A model generated the notes under the pieces. It worked only from the letters and a program-made list of their open reading frames with translations, was not told the DNA's origin and did not search any database. A stretch of 64,000 bases of DNA from Brevipalpus yothersi (Eukaryota > Arthropoda > Arachnida > Trombidiformes > Tenuipalpidae), in contig QZCP01000148.1 of NCBI GenBank assembly GCA_003956705.1, forward strand, positions 34,887 through 98,886. Direction: 5' to 3'. This document shows, piece by piece, positions 36,372-47,400 of the stretch (its first letter is position 1; every line of letters begins with the position of its first letter). The translations under genes and the position numbers were made by a program.

Positions 36372-37842
36372 TATGAGTAACGAGATGGAAATGACCTGGA
36401 GCTAGTTTAATGAAAAAGCTCTTTGTTTTGATCAAAAAAAACTTTCAAGATAAAAGCCTTTTGTATACGTGTGTGTTCAAGTTTCACCATGAAACACGAA
36501 CAGGTGAATGTATTGTAGAGAGAGAGACATTGTCTGTATATTTATAGTTTAAAATGATCAATATTCACCCTGGTAACTTTTCCCAGCTCATCCATCTTCT
36601 TCTTCTTCTTCTTCTTCCTTTCTTTTTCAATTCTTTCCATAGAACAATGTGTGGAAAATGTTACAGGAAATAATGATGACAAAAATGCTCAGAACCTGAA
36701 AATTTTTCTTCTCATTCTTCTCATTTTTCTATTTTTCTAGTACCACTTGAATTGAATATGATTGAGAAGTGTCACACCGAGAAAAGAGTTGCAAGAGAAA
36801 TAGTTTTCGTTTTCCGATTGAACAATAAAAAAAGTAATAACATTAATTTGATTTGTTATCCATGGAAAAAAAGTTCAGCAGTCATCATAATCATAGTCAG
36901 CATGTTCATAATCAAAATGGAAAATAAACGCAGGCAAAAAAAACTGATACAAATAATCAAAAATTGGGAGAAAATAAAGTAAAAAAGAATTAAAATCCCA
37001 ATAACTTACGCATTTCGAGTATTCGATTCTTTAACAGTAAAATTATTAATATCCACCAAAATCATCACTTCGAACACTTTATTGGATGTTATCATTCCCT
37101 TAGTACGAAGTTCTTTAACACAATTTCGATGTTCCTCAGACACCGCTTTCGATTGGGAATATAGTAGATCAAATTTGAGTAAAGATGTGATACCTTTCTT
37201 AAATTCCAATTCAAGTTTCAGTTTACGAATCTCTTCCTTACACTTGTCCAGTTCATCTTTTAATTTGGAATTAATTGAACGCAATTTTCGATTCTCATGG
37301 CGAACTTCTCGTCCCTCTTCGATCACCTCATCAATGTATGCATCTCGTTCCGATATGATTGATTGTAAATAGCTGAGGCAACAATGTGTCTCCGTTTCAC
37401 GACGTTTCATCACCGCACCACAATTATTTGGACATGTGATACTGTTTTCCGGATTGAATACACAAGCATCCCGATGTCGGATAAGATCTTCCATTTTTAT
37501 ATAGCAAGAGCAACCATTGGCAGCAAAATCACACTTAATCTCAAGATTTTGGAGAAAATTTTTCACCGTTTTAGGCACTTCTAGATCGCTTGAATGGACA
37601 CTTTTCTTACACTTTGGACATTGTGGGCCACCACTTCCACCACCGCCACTGCCACTTCCACCGCCATGATCTTCACCACCACTTGAAGGTGTGGATCCTG
37701 TTAACAATGGTGTTATACACTTTCGACAATATACATGCTTACAATGGTAACTCTGCACTGGATCGTCTAGAACGTTCTGACATATTGTGCACAATACAAC
37801 TGAGCTGACAGGGGCACGAAATCGATCTAAATCGAAACCCAT
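32050..37842 (-). CDS. NRDP1/RNF41-like RING-type E3 ubiquitin ligase, two coding exons
   Basis: Seen: exon 1 is 37842-37010 and exon 2 is 32443-32050. The intron begins GTAAGT, ends TTTTCCCACAG, and joins GC|G in frame, giving 408 residues. The N-terminus MGFDLDRFRAPV matches the MGYDxxRF start of NRDP1. RING ligands: C18, C21, C34, H36, C39, C42, C75, C78. TRAF-type fingers: C104, C111, H123, C127 and C137, C141, H153, C154/155. A charged coiled coil spans about 165-216. The RING loop 43-74 holds a Gly/Ser-rich insert. Known: this family ubiquitinates receptors and signalling proteins in the cytosol. The C-terminal part (about 217-408) does not look like the USP8-binding domain of NRDP1, nor like a clear MATH domain. 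Start: the only in-frame ATG after the upstream stop and acceptor, with A at -3 and G at +4. Confidence 0.88.
32491..32500 (+). terminator. First plus-strand AATAAA after Lgr1
   Basis: Two overlapping AATAAA copies, about 690 nt past the Lgr1 stop and beyond RING exon 2. If used, the Lgr1 mRNA would be antisense to that exon. Confidence 0.3.
34669..34715. repeat. (AG)n microsatellite
   Basis: 47-bp tract in the RING ligase intron. Confidence 0.97.
36077..36120. repeat. (CT)22 microsatellite
   Basis: 44-bp tract in the RING ligase intron, facing a complementary (AG)n 185 bp away. Confidence 0.97.
36306..36366. repeat. (AG)n microsatellite
   Basis: 61-bp tract; with 36077-36120 it forms an inverted pair. 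Confidence 0.97.
37010..37842 (-). CDS. RING ligase exon 1: RING, TRAF-type fingers, coiled coil
   Basis: 833 nt, residues 1-277 plus two bases of codon 278. The frame stays open upstream to about 37992 but with no ATG (the first M-like codon is TTG). On the minus strand a good 3' splice site, CTCATATATTTCAG, lies just upstream, its exon starting at 38001. So 38001-37843 is read as 5' UTR following a UTR intron. Confidence 0.88.
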
Positions 37843-39224
37843 GATGAATGATGAATGTGTGTATCGGGATGTCTCGAGAATAGTTGATGATAGATATTGA
37901 TATGTTGCGTAAGAATTGGATAGAATAAATTGATTGGAAAAAAATGATTCAATTTTGCTATACTTAATTGTGTCTTTCAACGATTTGAACAATTCAATTG
38001 TCTGAAATATATGAGGAGAGAGAGAAGCAGAAAAGCTCGACTGGACTTATTGTCAAAATCGGATAATCACTATTTGATTGATCCGAGAAAAGATTAAATA
38101 TTCAATAACTTTATCGGTTTTCCCTCGTTTTTTTTCGTATGGTGTTTGTCTATTGCATAGAATTTGATAAGCAAAATTGAAAAATTCGAACAACAATTCA
38201 TCCAATAATAAGATGAACTGATTTCAACAATCTACTGTACTCTCACATTTGATTTGAGTATGTTTAATCAAAGAATATCTCTGATAAAATTGAATATCAG
38301 AAAGAGGTAGACAGAGAGGTAGAGGTAGAGAGAGAGAGAGAGACAGGAGAGAATGAAAAAGTCACTTATGCAATAGGATTGATCGATTGATGATCGAATG
38401 ATGATGAATGAAGGAATAAACTCTTGATAGATGGACGAAAAAGTGTAGATAGAGAAGATACAATGCAAAAGTTGCTATTCGTTGCTCGTGGAAACAAAGT
38501 CACATACACACATCATATACACTTTACTTTCAACGTAGTTGTAGCATGTATATAGTAAGAGAGAGAGAGAGAGAGAAGAATAATGATTCTTTCTTAGACC
38601 GTTATATAGTATATTGACAATTTGAGAAAAAATTAGTGAGGCAAAAATATGCATTCATCAGATACACACTGGCTAATAGTTATCTTGACATTTTAACCGA
38701 CACAATAAGAACAAATTCTGTGGGAAAATGTATTGAATGTATGTGTGTGTGTGTGTTGTTGCTGATGATGATGATGACGATGATACCGTTACTGACGATA
38801 TAAGATGTTGTCAAAGTTGGAATGCTGTTTATTCAATAACAATGATAATGAAAAATATTGCCAATGAACGTGAGATGCGACAGAAAAAAACTTATTTGAT
38901 TTTTGGAGGGTCGATCAACAACATTCATCGTCAAATGAATTGATAGTGAAACATAGTGGGGAGCAAAAAAATGTAGCCCAAAAAGTAAATGATGGTAAAT
39001 TGATAACAAGTTTCCAGCATTTAACTTCTCTTCTCTCTCTCTTTCCGATCATTAGTGGTTGTAGCAATATATGAGACATTAGATCATGGATAGAAAAAAA
39101 GTGAAAGTAATCCCATTTTGATGGGCTAACGGTTGATGTGTGTGAGAGAGACATAGAGAAAAGTGAAAGTGGATAAATTGATGGTGAAATACACAAGGTT
39201 CCTATGGAATAGATTAGAAGAGAA

Positions 39225-39257
<33 letters not shown>

Positions 39258-39565
39258 CATGAACGATATATAAACGCATGTCAGAACTTATATCCTTCTT
39301 GCTATTCGCTTTTGCTATACTATCTGAACTTTATTCTTTCTCTCTATGTATTCCGTTTTTTTTTCTCTCTCTCTCTCATTTCTATCCACGATTCTTCTTG
39401 AAAGTTCAGCATGCATGCATGCATGTGTGTGTTTGTCCATGTGTATGTGTGTGACTCTATGAGCGAGAAAAGATGACTAGATAGGAAAGTGTCATTATTT
39501 GTTCCACATTTTATCTCTGTTCCTTGTGGCCCAAAAAGTCGAGCTTCTTAGTATAAAGACTCTTA

Positions 39566-39568
<3 letters not shown>

Positions 39569-39600
<32 letters not shown>
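39569..39600. repeat. (CT)16 microsatellite
   Basis: 32-bp tract in the divergent intergenic region. Confidence 0.97.
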
Positions 39601-39606
<6 letters not shown>

Positions 39607-39880
39607 CTCATTCATTTTCGCTCGATTACCTGCTTGTGTAGTCTCATAACAGATAGTGAGGAGAGAAACTGATGATACTGATATGGGCCAGTGAACTTTT
39701 TCTCGTTTACTTGGAAAGTACTTGGGAAATCATCTATCAATCGGAACATTTGGGATATAATCGACTTGTAAATCTTTCCCTTTATTGCAATCTTCTATGT
39801 CGTATTTTTTTCGGTAAGGATAGAGTAATGGAGGGACAAGAAGATGAGAAAAAATTGAAGAAAAAATATTGTACATCACC

Positions 39881-39884
<4 letters not shown>

Positions 39885-39941
<57 letters not shown>
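39885..39941. repeat. (TC)n microsatellite
   Basis: 57-bp tract in the divergent intergenic region. Confidence 0.97.
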
Positions 39942-39945
<4 letters not shown>

Positions 39946-42475
39946 ATGTGTTTGAAAGTGAGAGGTTTGATGTCATGATGAGTTTTAACAAGCTTCCAAT
40001 ATATATACATGACAAGTGAAGAGTGTCAAAGTGGTACTTGAGAAAAAAATTTTTTTTGAGTGCTTCAAAAATATTTCTCAAGTATCTATCAAAAACAGAG
40101 AACCCTATTTGTGTGTGTGTAAATTTTTTCCTTCATCATTTTGGAGAAGCTCTCGGTGGTAGAGCTCTTACATCACATACATACACAAAATCACACAAAA
40201 TCAAGCTCAAATATATCCACATCATTGCAGAATGCTCCAGCAATCAAGCTCTGACTATTCCCGACAAGCTTTGACTGACTCCTATCTTGGTTAGCCTATC
40301 AAATGAGTCTTCCCCTATACACACCACATTAACTTGGTCACTGATTGAAATCCAGGGTCATACTGAGTAAGCTCAAATTTGTGTGTCCGAAAGCTGTGTG
40401 ATTTTGGTCAAGGAAAAGAGAGAGGATGAAGAGGATGAAGAAGAAGAGAGAGAGAACTTTTTTCAGATTTATTCCTAATTCATCCAGTCAAACAAGCTCT
40501 TCTTCTTTCCTGGCCAAATAATTCATTTTGCGTCAACAAGTTAGGGTTCCAAACGGCGGGGTTTCTTGAGTAAAAAGTGAAGGTTATTGAGAGAGATTGA
40601 TCTGGTCTTGGGGTAAAGCTTGAGGGTAAAAGAGGAGCAGCAAGATAAGATGATAGGAGAAAGAGAGAGATCTAATAGACATAATTTTTGCTGATCAGTT
40701 CACAATCTGAATTGATTAGGAGTAAGAAGGAGAGAGAGAAAATTTGCAGATAGAGATGAGCTCAGATTCATTTTGGTGGCTAAAATCGATTTCCCTTAAT
40801 CGAGAAGTCAAAAGAGAAAGTTGTTAATGAGTAAGCAACTTCAATCATCATTACACTGGCAAACTTAACCATTTCGATTGGCTTACCGAAATAATATGTA
40901 AATCGATTCTCTCTCACGCCGTTGATGAGTATGCTGATCAACCTTGCCTATGATCAAAGTCCAAACCGGCAAAAAAGAGTGCCCATACACATTAAAAACT
41001 TACTCACATGATGATTGAAAAGTTTTTTGATGATGTAAAGTATCAATTCTTTATTACAAGTTAAGGAAACTGGATATATACTTTTTCCGATTTGAAAAGA
41101 AGAGAGGAAATTCCAGAACGATTACTGCTCTCTCTCTCTCTCTCTCTTTACTAGGAAAACCTTGAAACCTCTTCTCCACTTAATCTGAGAATTTCCTGGA
41201 AAAGAAGTATTTAAAAGAATTAGCAAGCTGGAGACTAAGAAGATCTCTCTTCAGTGGGAAAAAAAGGCACCAAGCAAAGAAAAAAGTGCCGCTATAATCA
41301 CACTAATCACTGGAAGCCCAAAGTAACCCCTCTCCAATAACCAGAGCCAAAGATTATGTTCATAAAGAAGGTATATACTTTGGAAATGGTCACCATCAAA
41401 TAGGAAGTTACTGTCCAAAATGATTATGGAAAAAATTATTCCTCTCCAAACCCAGTGGACCAGAAGCAAATTTACCAGAGATTAAAGTTCAAGAATAAAT
41501 CTCTTTCAAAATTCAATAATATTCTAACTTCCGAAAAAATTTTTACCCACACTTTACTTTCCTTAAAAATTCGAGGGAAAAAAATTTTTTCTTCACACAT
41601 CAATGCTTACAATATCAGTCCACAGAGGACACTACTAAGAAAAGTAACAAAAAAAGAGGGGAAACAAGAGGGAAAAGCAATAGTAGAGAGAAGCTGAACC
41701 GTTGACTGAACCTTTACTTTTACTCAACAAGCAAGCAAGTTCTTGCTAAGAACTGTGTTTAGGTTTTTATGTTTCATTATACACAAAAGAAAAATCTTTG
41801 GAATATATGTAATATTATATATATATTCTACAGGGAATAAGTTTATTCATGAATTATATTTAGGATTTAAAGATGTAATTCTTATCCCGGTATTTAATTG
41901 TGATTGTGAATATAGTGTATGTGTTTGTGTGATTCAATACACACACTGTGTGAGAGTAAACATACTGGTTAAATGTATGTTGAACTGTTGGATATCACAG
42001 AAGTAAGAGTTGTGTGAAGAAGACGAAATGGTGTTATGAATGATAATGCAAAATAATTGCTATTTTGATCAGCAATACTGTTTGCAGTAGCTGTGTGTAT
42101 ATCTGTTTGGGTAAAGGTATATAAAAAAAAGTATTTCATAATGGAATGTACATAAAGATTGGACATTTGAAAAATTCAAGAGGTATCTATCATCTCTGAA
42201 TCATCATCTGTATCTGTATCATCCATTGCCATCATCATTTTTTTGGGTCATTTCCATCTCTATCATCAGCATCATCATCCACATTCTTCTTGAAATATCG
42301 ACATTTACACTGATTTACCACAATACAAAATATTCGTGATCAATGTATCATCAGTATCATCATCATCTATTTGTTATTAATATTATTCGAAACATTTTGT
42401 GATTGGTGAAGATAAAGATTGGCGAAGTGTTTATTTCGCCATTTCTTCATCAACCACACTTTCCATCATCCATTA

Positions 42476-42811
42476 ATGGAATCAAATTTTTGGTCAACAC
42501 AACACACTAGATACCATAGGCCAACATACCATATAAGCCTTTTAAGTGTGCCACGACTTGTATTTTGTATAACGGGCCTTCTACTATATTTATTGATATT
42601 TATCATACATGATACCACCGCAAGTAGATGGCAACAAGGCGTTGTGCCTATTTTTCGGGTGGATTTGAGCCAATTGTCTGATGTGAAAAATTTTAAGCCA
42701 CTTGGACAGACAAATAATTTCAAAGCAATCTATGTACATGGTGATAATCTATTGGTTGGATCACAAAACGCCCTTTTTAATCTGAGCTTACCGGATCTGA
42801 AAGAATTGAAG
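42476..42811 (+). CDS. Sema-1a: Semaphorin exon 1: hydrophobic leader and start of Sema domain
   Basis: 336 nt, residues 1-112, phase 0 at the donor AAG|GTTAGT. About 28 mostly polar residues precede a hydrophobic segment (LVFCITGLLLYLLIFII), so the leader is unusually long. The Sema domain then starts with RVDLSQLSDVKNFKPLGQ and the blade NFKAIYVHGDNLLVGSQNAL. The frame is open 57 nt upstream, but the first ATG is at 42476. Confidence 0.88.
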
Positions 42812-44395
42812 GTTAGTGTTTCTTGTTAGCCAGTTTTTTCTGTGTATTTGGTTAAAATATACATTCACACACACACACTCATACACATACACATCTTGGT
42901 ATGTGTGTGAACGATTGTTCAAGGCACTGTTTTTCTTTCTTTTTTTCCGTTCCATGTATCTCTCTTATCTTTTTGTTGGAATCTTATTTTGAGTGTGTGT
43001 GTGTGTATATGTACCAAAATGAGTTTCTCATGTGATTTTTCTCAATGTAACGTCCTTCTCATCTATCTTATTTTTGCGCCTTTTTTTCTCTCTCTTCATC
43101 ACTCTTCAATTTACTCCATCTCATCTCGTTCACCAATCTCGCGCCCAATCGCTCTTCCACCATCACCATCACAATCCACCACATTATATTCGCCTTCAAA
43201 ATTTTACTATTATTATTCTAGCGTCTTGAATGGCGGACATCAGAAAGAGATCGTTCAACATGCTCCATCAAAACTGCCAGTCAAACTAGGTGTGAAAATT
43301 TTATCCGTGTGATCACTGTGAAAAGAGATAATTCATTGTTTATCTGTGGTACTCATGGTTTAAAGCCAAAGTGTAGAGAATATGAATCGCGACCAGACGG
43401 ATACAGTTCACTACGTGAAATATCAGGCGAGGCAATGTGCCCCGTTGATCCTGATCAAAATAATACAGCCATCATGATCGGTAAGAGATATATAATGATA
43501 ATAAAAATACTTGAAGTGATGCTCATCTTCTCTTCAATACATAACACTACACACATTTCCTACTTGATAAGCGAGTCAAATGATTGATTATGAATGATTT
43601 TCATTCGCTTGTCCTCATTTGACAATAGCCTGTTTAAAAGTTATTGACGATGATGATTGCTAGCTCGCTTCAAAGTTCACCCTAAACAATACTCATATCA
43701 TTTAGCAATTAACCAGCTTAAACTTAATTCAACTTTTAACACTCATCTCTCTTCTCTCATCTCTCTCTCTCTCTCTCCTTAATCTTCCTCTTCCTTGTCC
43801 TGGCTCTTTTTCTTCTTCGTCTTCTCCTTCTCCTTCTTTTTCCTCTTCTTCTTCTTCTTCTCTCTTCCATATCATCTTCGCTGCTGTTCGTCTTTCTATC
43901 GTCCTTGTCCTTGTCCATACCTTGACGCGCTGCTCATCCAACTACTACCACTACTTACCACTTCTTCTTCTATCAACCACTAACTGGCGAAACCGAACGC
44001 AACCGAACCACTTGCGCTCCAATCTGAATCTTTTCTTCTATCGTGTATATACATAAAACTTCTTCCAACAGAACCCGTTGAGGATAAACCAGGTATATGA
44101 CCTGTTAAATTGGCGATTCTCTTAATTGTTGTAAATTGCACCAAGCACCTCGTTCGTGTGATTTTGTTTGCTTTCTTCTTCTTCGTTCTTTTTTTCTTCT
44201 TATACTTCTCTTGCTCGTACTTACATACATACGGACACACATACAAACTAAAGAGTTTGGGCTCATGAATATTATCTCCCTCTTGTAGTATCAAGTCCTT
44301 TTTCCTTCAAGCTCTTTTTATCATTTTGTGTTATAGCTTCTGATTTGACCGTCTTCATTGCTCCAAGCATTCATTGACTTAGCTCCAGTTTTTTG

Positions 44396-44478
<83 letters not shown>

Positions 44479-47400
44479 GTTCCTTATTATTCCTCCTTTT
44501 CTTTTCTTTCTTCATGCCTCTTTATTTCTCTCTTTCTCTTTAATACACATTCACCCCGGGTTACCGTCTGTTCCAGTCAAGGGTGAGGGTAAAAACTTTC
44601 TCTTTCATCAATTTGCTCTCTTCTTTCTGCTCCTATTGCCCCAACCTTGTGCATTCCTAATTCAATTACAATTAGCTCATTCGTTGATTAAAAAGCAAAT
44701 CTAAGGAGAATAATAAAATGATGCCAAACTCTGCCCAATGCTCACACATTTTACTCTTTTCTTTTTGGTTTCTTTTCTTTTCTCTTACATTTTGTTCGCC
44801 ATTTATTAGCAAAAATACTCTCTCTCTCTCTCTCTTTCTCTCACCATTTATCATACTCCCGCCTGATTTCACCAACACATATCTCTTTTTCCATCTCCAT
44901 CCTCTCATTTTGCTCGGCTACATCTCACTAGTTTCTTTCTCTCTTGAACACTTTCTCTCCTTTTATTCTCTCTTGTGTTTTCTCTTGTGTTTCTATTGCT
45001 CTTCTACTATTACCATTACTATTGCAACTAATATTACTGCTACTACCACTCTTTTTCGATGATCTATCTGCAACCCCTCTCCACCCCCTCATCTCTGTTG
45101 CTTCTCATTCACCACGAAAGGGATTTGTTCCTCCTCCCACTTATCGTTGCTATCAGCGAGATGTCATTTTATATCGTCTTAATCATAAGTGTTCTGACAA
45201 TTTCTCTTTCTCTTTTCTCTCTCTCCCAACCATGCTCTCCAACAACCAACCACCCTACATCATCCAGAGAATCATCTGTACGCAGCAACTCCTACCGATC
45301 GAGCTGGCTCAACGTATTCCATCTCAAGGCTTCCATTGCAAACCAGACAAAGCGACAGAAATCAACTGAATGGTAAGTCTCTCCTGGGATATCATGCCAT
45401 TTAGCGGAATCAAGTGAAATTGGCCAAGCCGATGGCTTGCTCCTCTCTCTCTTTCTCAACCCAAAACTCTCTGGAGGCCTTCAATCGTGTCTCCTGGGCA
45501 AGCAGCGGGCTTCTCACTTTTATCCGATAGCCTGAACCAAATTTTGCTACTCTCTCTCTCTTCCATCAACTAGCAAGCTGGCTTGTGGTCCTATTCCTTG
45601 CCTCCTTTTCCCTCCTCTCTCTCTTTCTTTCTATCTATCTCGCTCCTCTTCTCATTTTGCATCATTTTGCCTGCTCTTCATTTTGCCCATCTTTCGTGCA
45701 CTGGTTCCTTTCCTTTCTTTCTCTTTCTCTCTCTCTCTTGCTCCGACATCCCTCAGCCAATAATCATTTCATGTAGGAAACACACGTAGGTAATCCAAAA
45801 TGAACTTAACCCCGGACGATTGCACTTCTTGTTCACAAGTGTGTATGTATGTATGTAGCCAGACGATCGCCAGGATAGTTTCTGGATAAATTGGTCACAT
45901 TCTAAGTACAAAGAGAATGACTTGTCAAAATTGCTGCACTGACCATCGCTTATTCCCTCCCTTCTTATGCTTTTTCTCCTTCATCTTCTTCTTCTTCCTC
46001 ATATTCTTTTTCTTTCACTATATCGTCGTAAAGGCAAACAAGGCTTATAAAAATAGCTGTAGAAAGAAAAGAAGCTAAGAAAGAAGCAACCAGCAGAATA
46101 AGAAGAGAAGAAGGAATAAGTAGGGCCAACACATATATAAGTATAAGATGAGGGAAAACATCGCCCGTATATCAGGCAAGCATGCAAGCTGGTTGGCGAG
46201 CAGACAAGGAGCGTCCAGTGAAAAGAGAAAGGAAGCGAAGAGGGAGAATGAAGAGCAAAAGAAGATAGAGAAAGAAAGCAAGAAAGAGAGAAAGAAAGAA
46301 AGAGAGAGAGAGACCAGTAAGAATGATGAAGTTAATAAGAAACGGAAGCTCAGATAGCGATAGAAACGGAATAAGGGGATACTTAGTGATAGGCTATGTA
46401 CTGTCAGAGTGAAGAGGAATGAAAAAGACTAAAGCCTGTAACTTATACGCTATCTATCTTCCATCATATTCACAAACGTGAGTTGAGCCTTAGCTGTGGC
46501 TATCTTAATGACACACAATTTCGGTCACTGAAATAGGCTTCTTATTCAATCCTTGTGAAGAGAAAAAGAGAGAGAGAGAAAGATGTAAAAGAAAGAGAGA
46601 TAGAATATATATATTTATGTATGTTATATATGTTTTCACCGCTCTACTGATGGCTGAAACTTACTGACTCAAAACACAGTGTGAGCAGCCTCTGCAATTC
46701 TTCTATTTTTCTTCAATCTTCAGTCTGAATACAGTATTCATTTTATCTCATCTTTCATTCTCTCTCTCTCTCAGCCCTCTTTCTCTTTTATTCACCCTCC
46801 ATCCTCTTGCATTCTCTCTCTCTCTCATCTCAACTTCCTATTTTCTCGTCTTGATCTTTTGCTTCATTCGTGGTGAAGACTATAACCATCCATGATCGAT
46901 ATCTTCGCTTCAGTGGAATGATTGGAATCGATTAACCTTCCTGAGGCGTTTGTTTTTCCACTCTCGAACTCCCCTATGCTTTCTCCTATATATATATATA
47001 TATATTACTAGTTGAGTACAGCTTGAGTGGGGTAGAAAGAGAGAGAGAAAGAAAGCGAAGAGTATACATATCTACACACATAGTGTTTCCATTCACACCC
47101 ATGGTTCACCCTCTACTCCTAGGCCCCTATCCATCCTGCCCCTTCACATGGCACACGCGGCTCTACCACCACCATCATCATCGTATTGCACTCTCTATGG
47201 TGTGTGCTTTCCAAAGAGGAGGCAAAGTGTATGTGTGAGAGACTAGGCAAGAGCTTGGATGAGATATGATCTAGAATGTGAATCAGTGTGGGGAGGAAGT
47301 TAGAGAGAGAGAGAGAGGACTAGTTGCACCATAAAGCACTTCCATGATTGTCTCGCCCGATTAAACTCTATCAATCTTGATCAATTCTCCATATTTAACG

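Larger units (their letters stand above)
32444..37009 (-). other. RING ligase intron
   Basis: 4566-bp intron (minus-strand GTAAGT ... TTCCCACAG). It contains (AG)n 34669-34715, a TGA/TAG/TGG trinucleotide run near 34820-34866, (TC)n 35032-35060, and the opposed CT/GA tracts at 36077-36120 and 36306-36366. No other exon seen. Confidence 0.75.
37843..42475. other. Divergent intergenic region between RING ligase and semaphorin
   Basis: Head-to-head spacer of about 4.6 kb that should hold both promoters and 5' UTR exons. It includes a minus-strand splice acceptor ending at 38002, (CT)n at 39569-39600 and 39885-39941, and an ATC-rich stretch at about 42183-42370 just before the semaphorin ORF. 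No further coding sequence is supported. Confidence 0.7.

Noticed and set aside
36752..36982. 76-residue Lys/Asn/Ile-rich plus-strand frame
   Set aside because: Composition expected from AT-rich intron of the RING ligase; no motif.
37843..37992. 50-residue N-terminal extension of the RING ligase
   Set aside because: It would need a TTG start; the ATG at 37842 has a strong context and matches the NRDP1 start, and a splice acceptor sits just upstream.
41251..41469. 72-residue hydrophobic minus-strand frame that looks like a membrane peptide
   Set aside because: Isolated, no homology that I recognise, no splice or promoter context; likely chance in AT-rich DNA.
42989..43312. 107-residue plus-strand open frame
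   Set aside because: Its end overlaps semaphorin exon 2 in a wrong phase; the splice-defined frame from 43222 carries the conserved Sema motifs instead.
44393..45062. Several Ser/Leu-rich open frames resembling membrane proteins
   Set aside because: Translation of CT microsatellites and pyrimidine-rich intron; no start context or conserved pattern.
45059..45376. 105-residue open frame ending in QTKRQKSTEW
   Set aside because: Out of phase with semaphorin exon 3 (45268-45372), which reads the conserved LYAAT motif.
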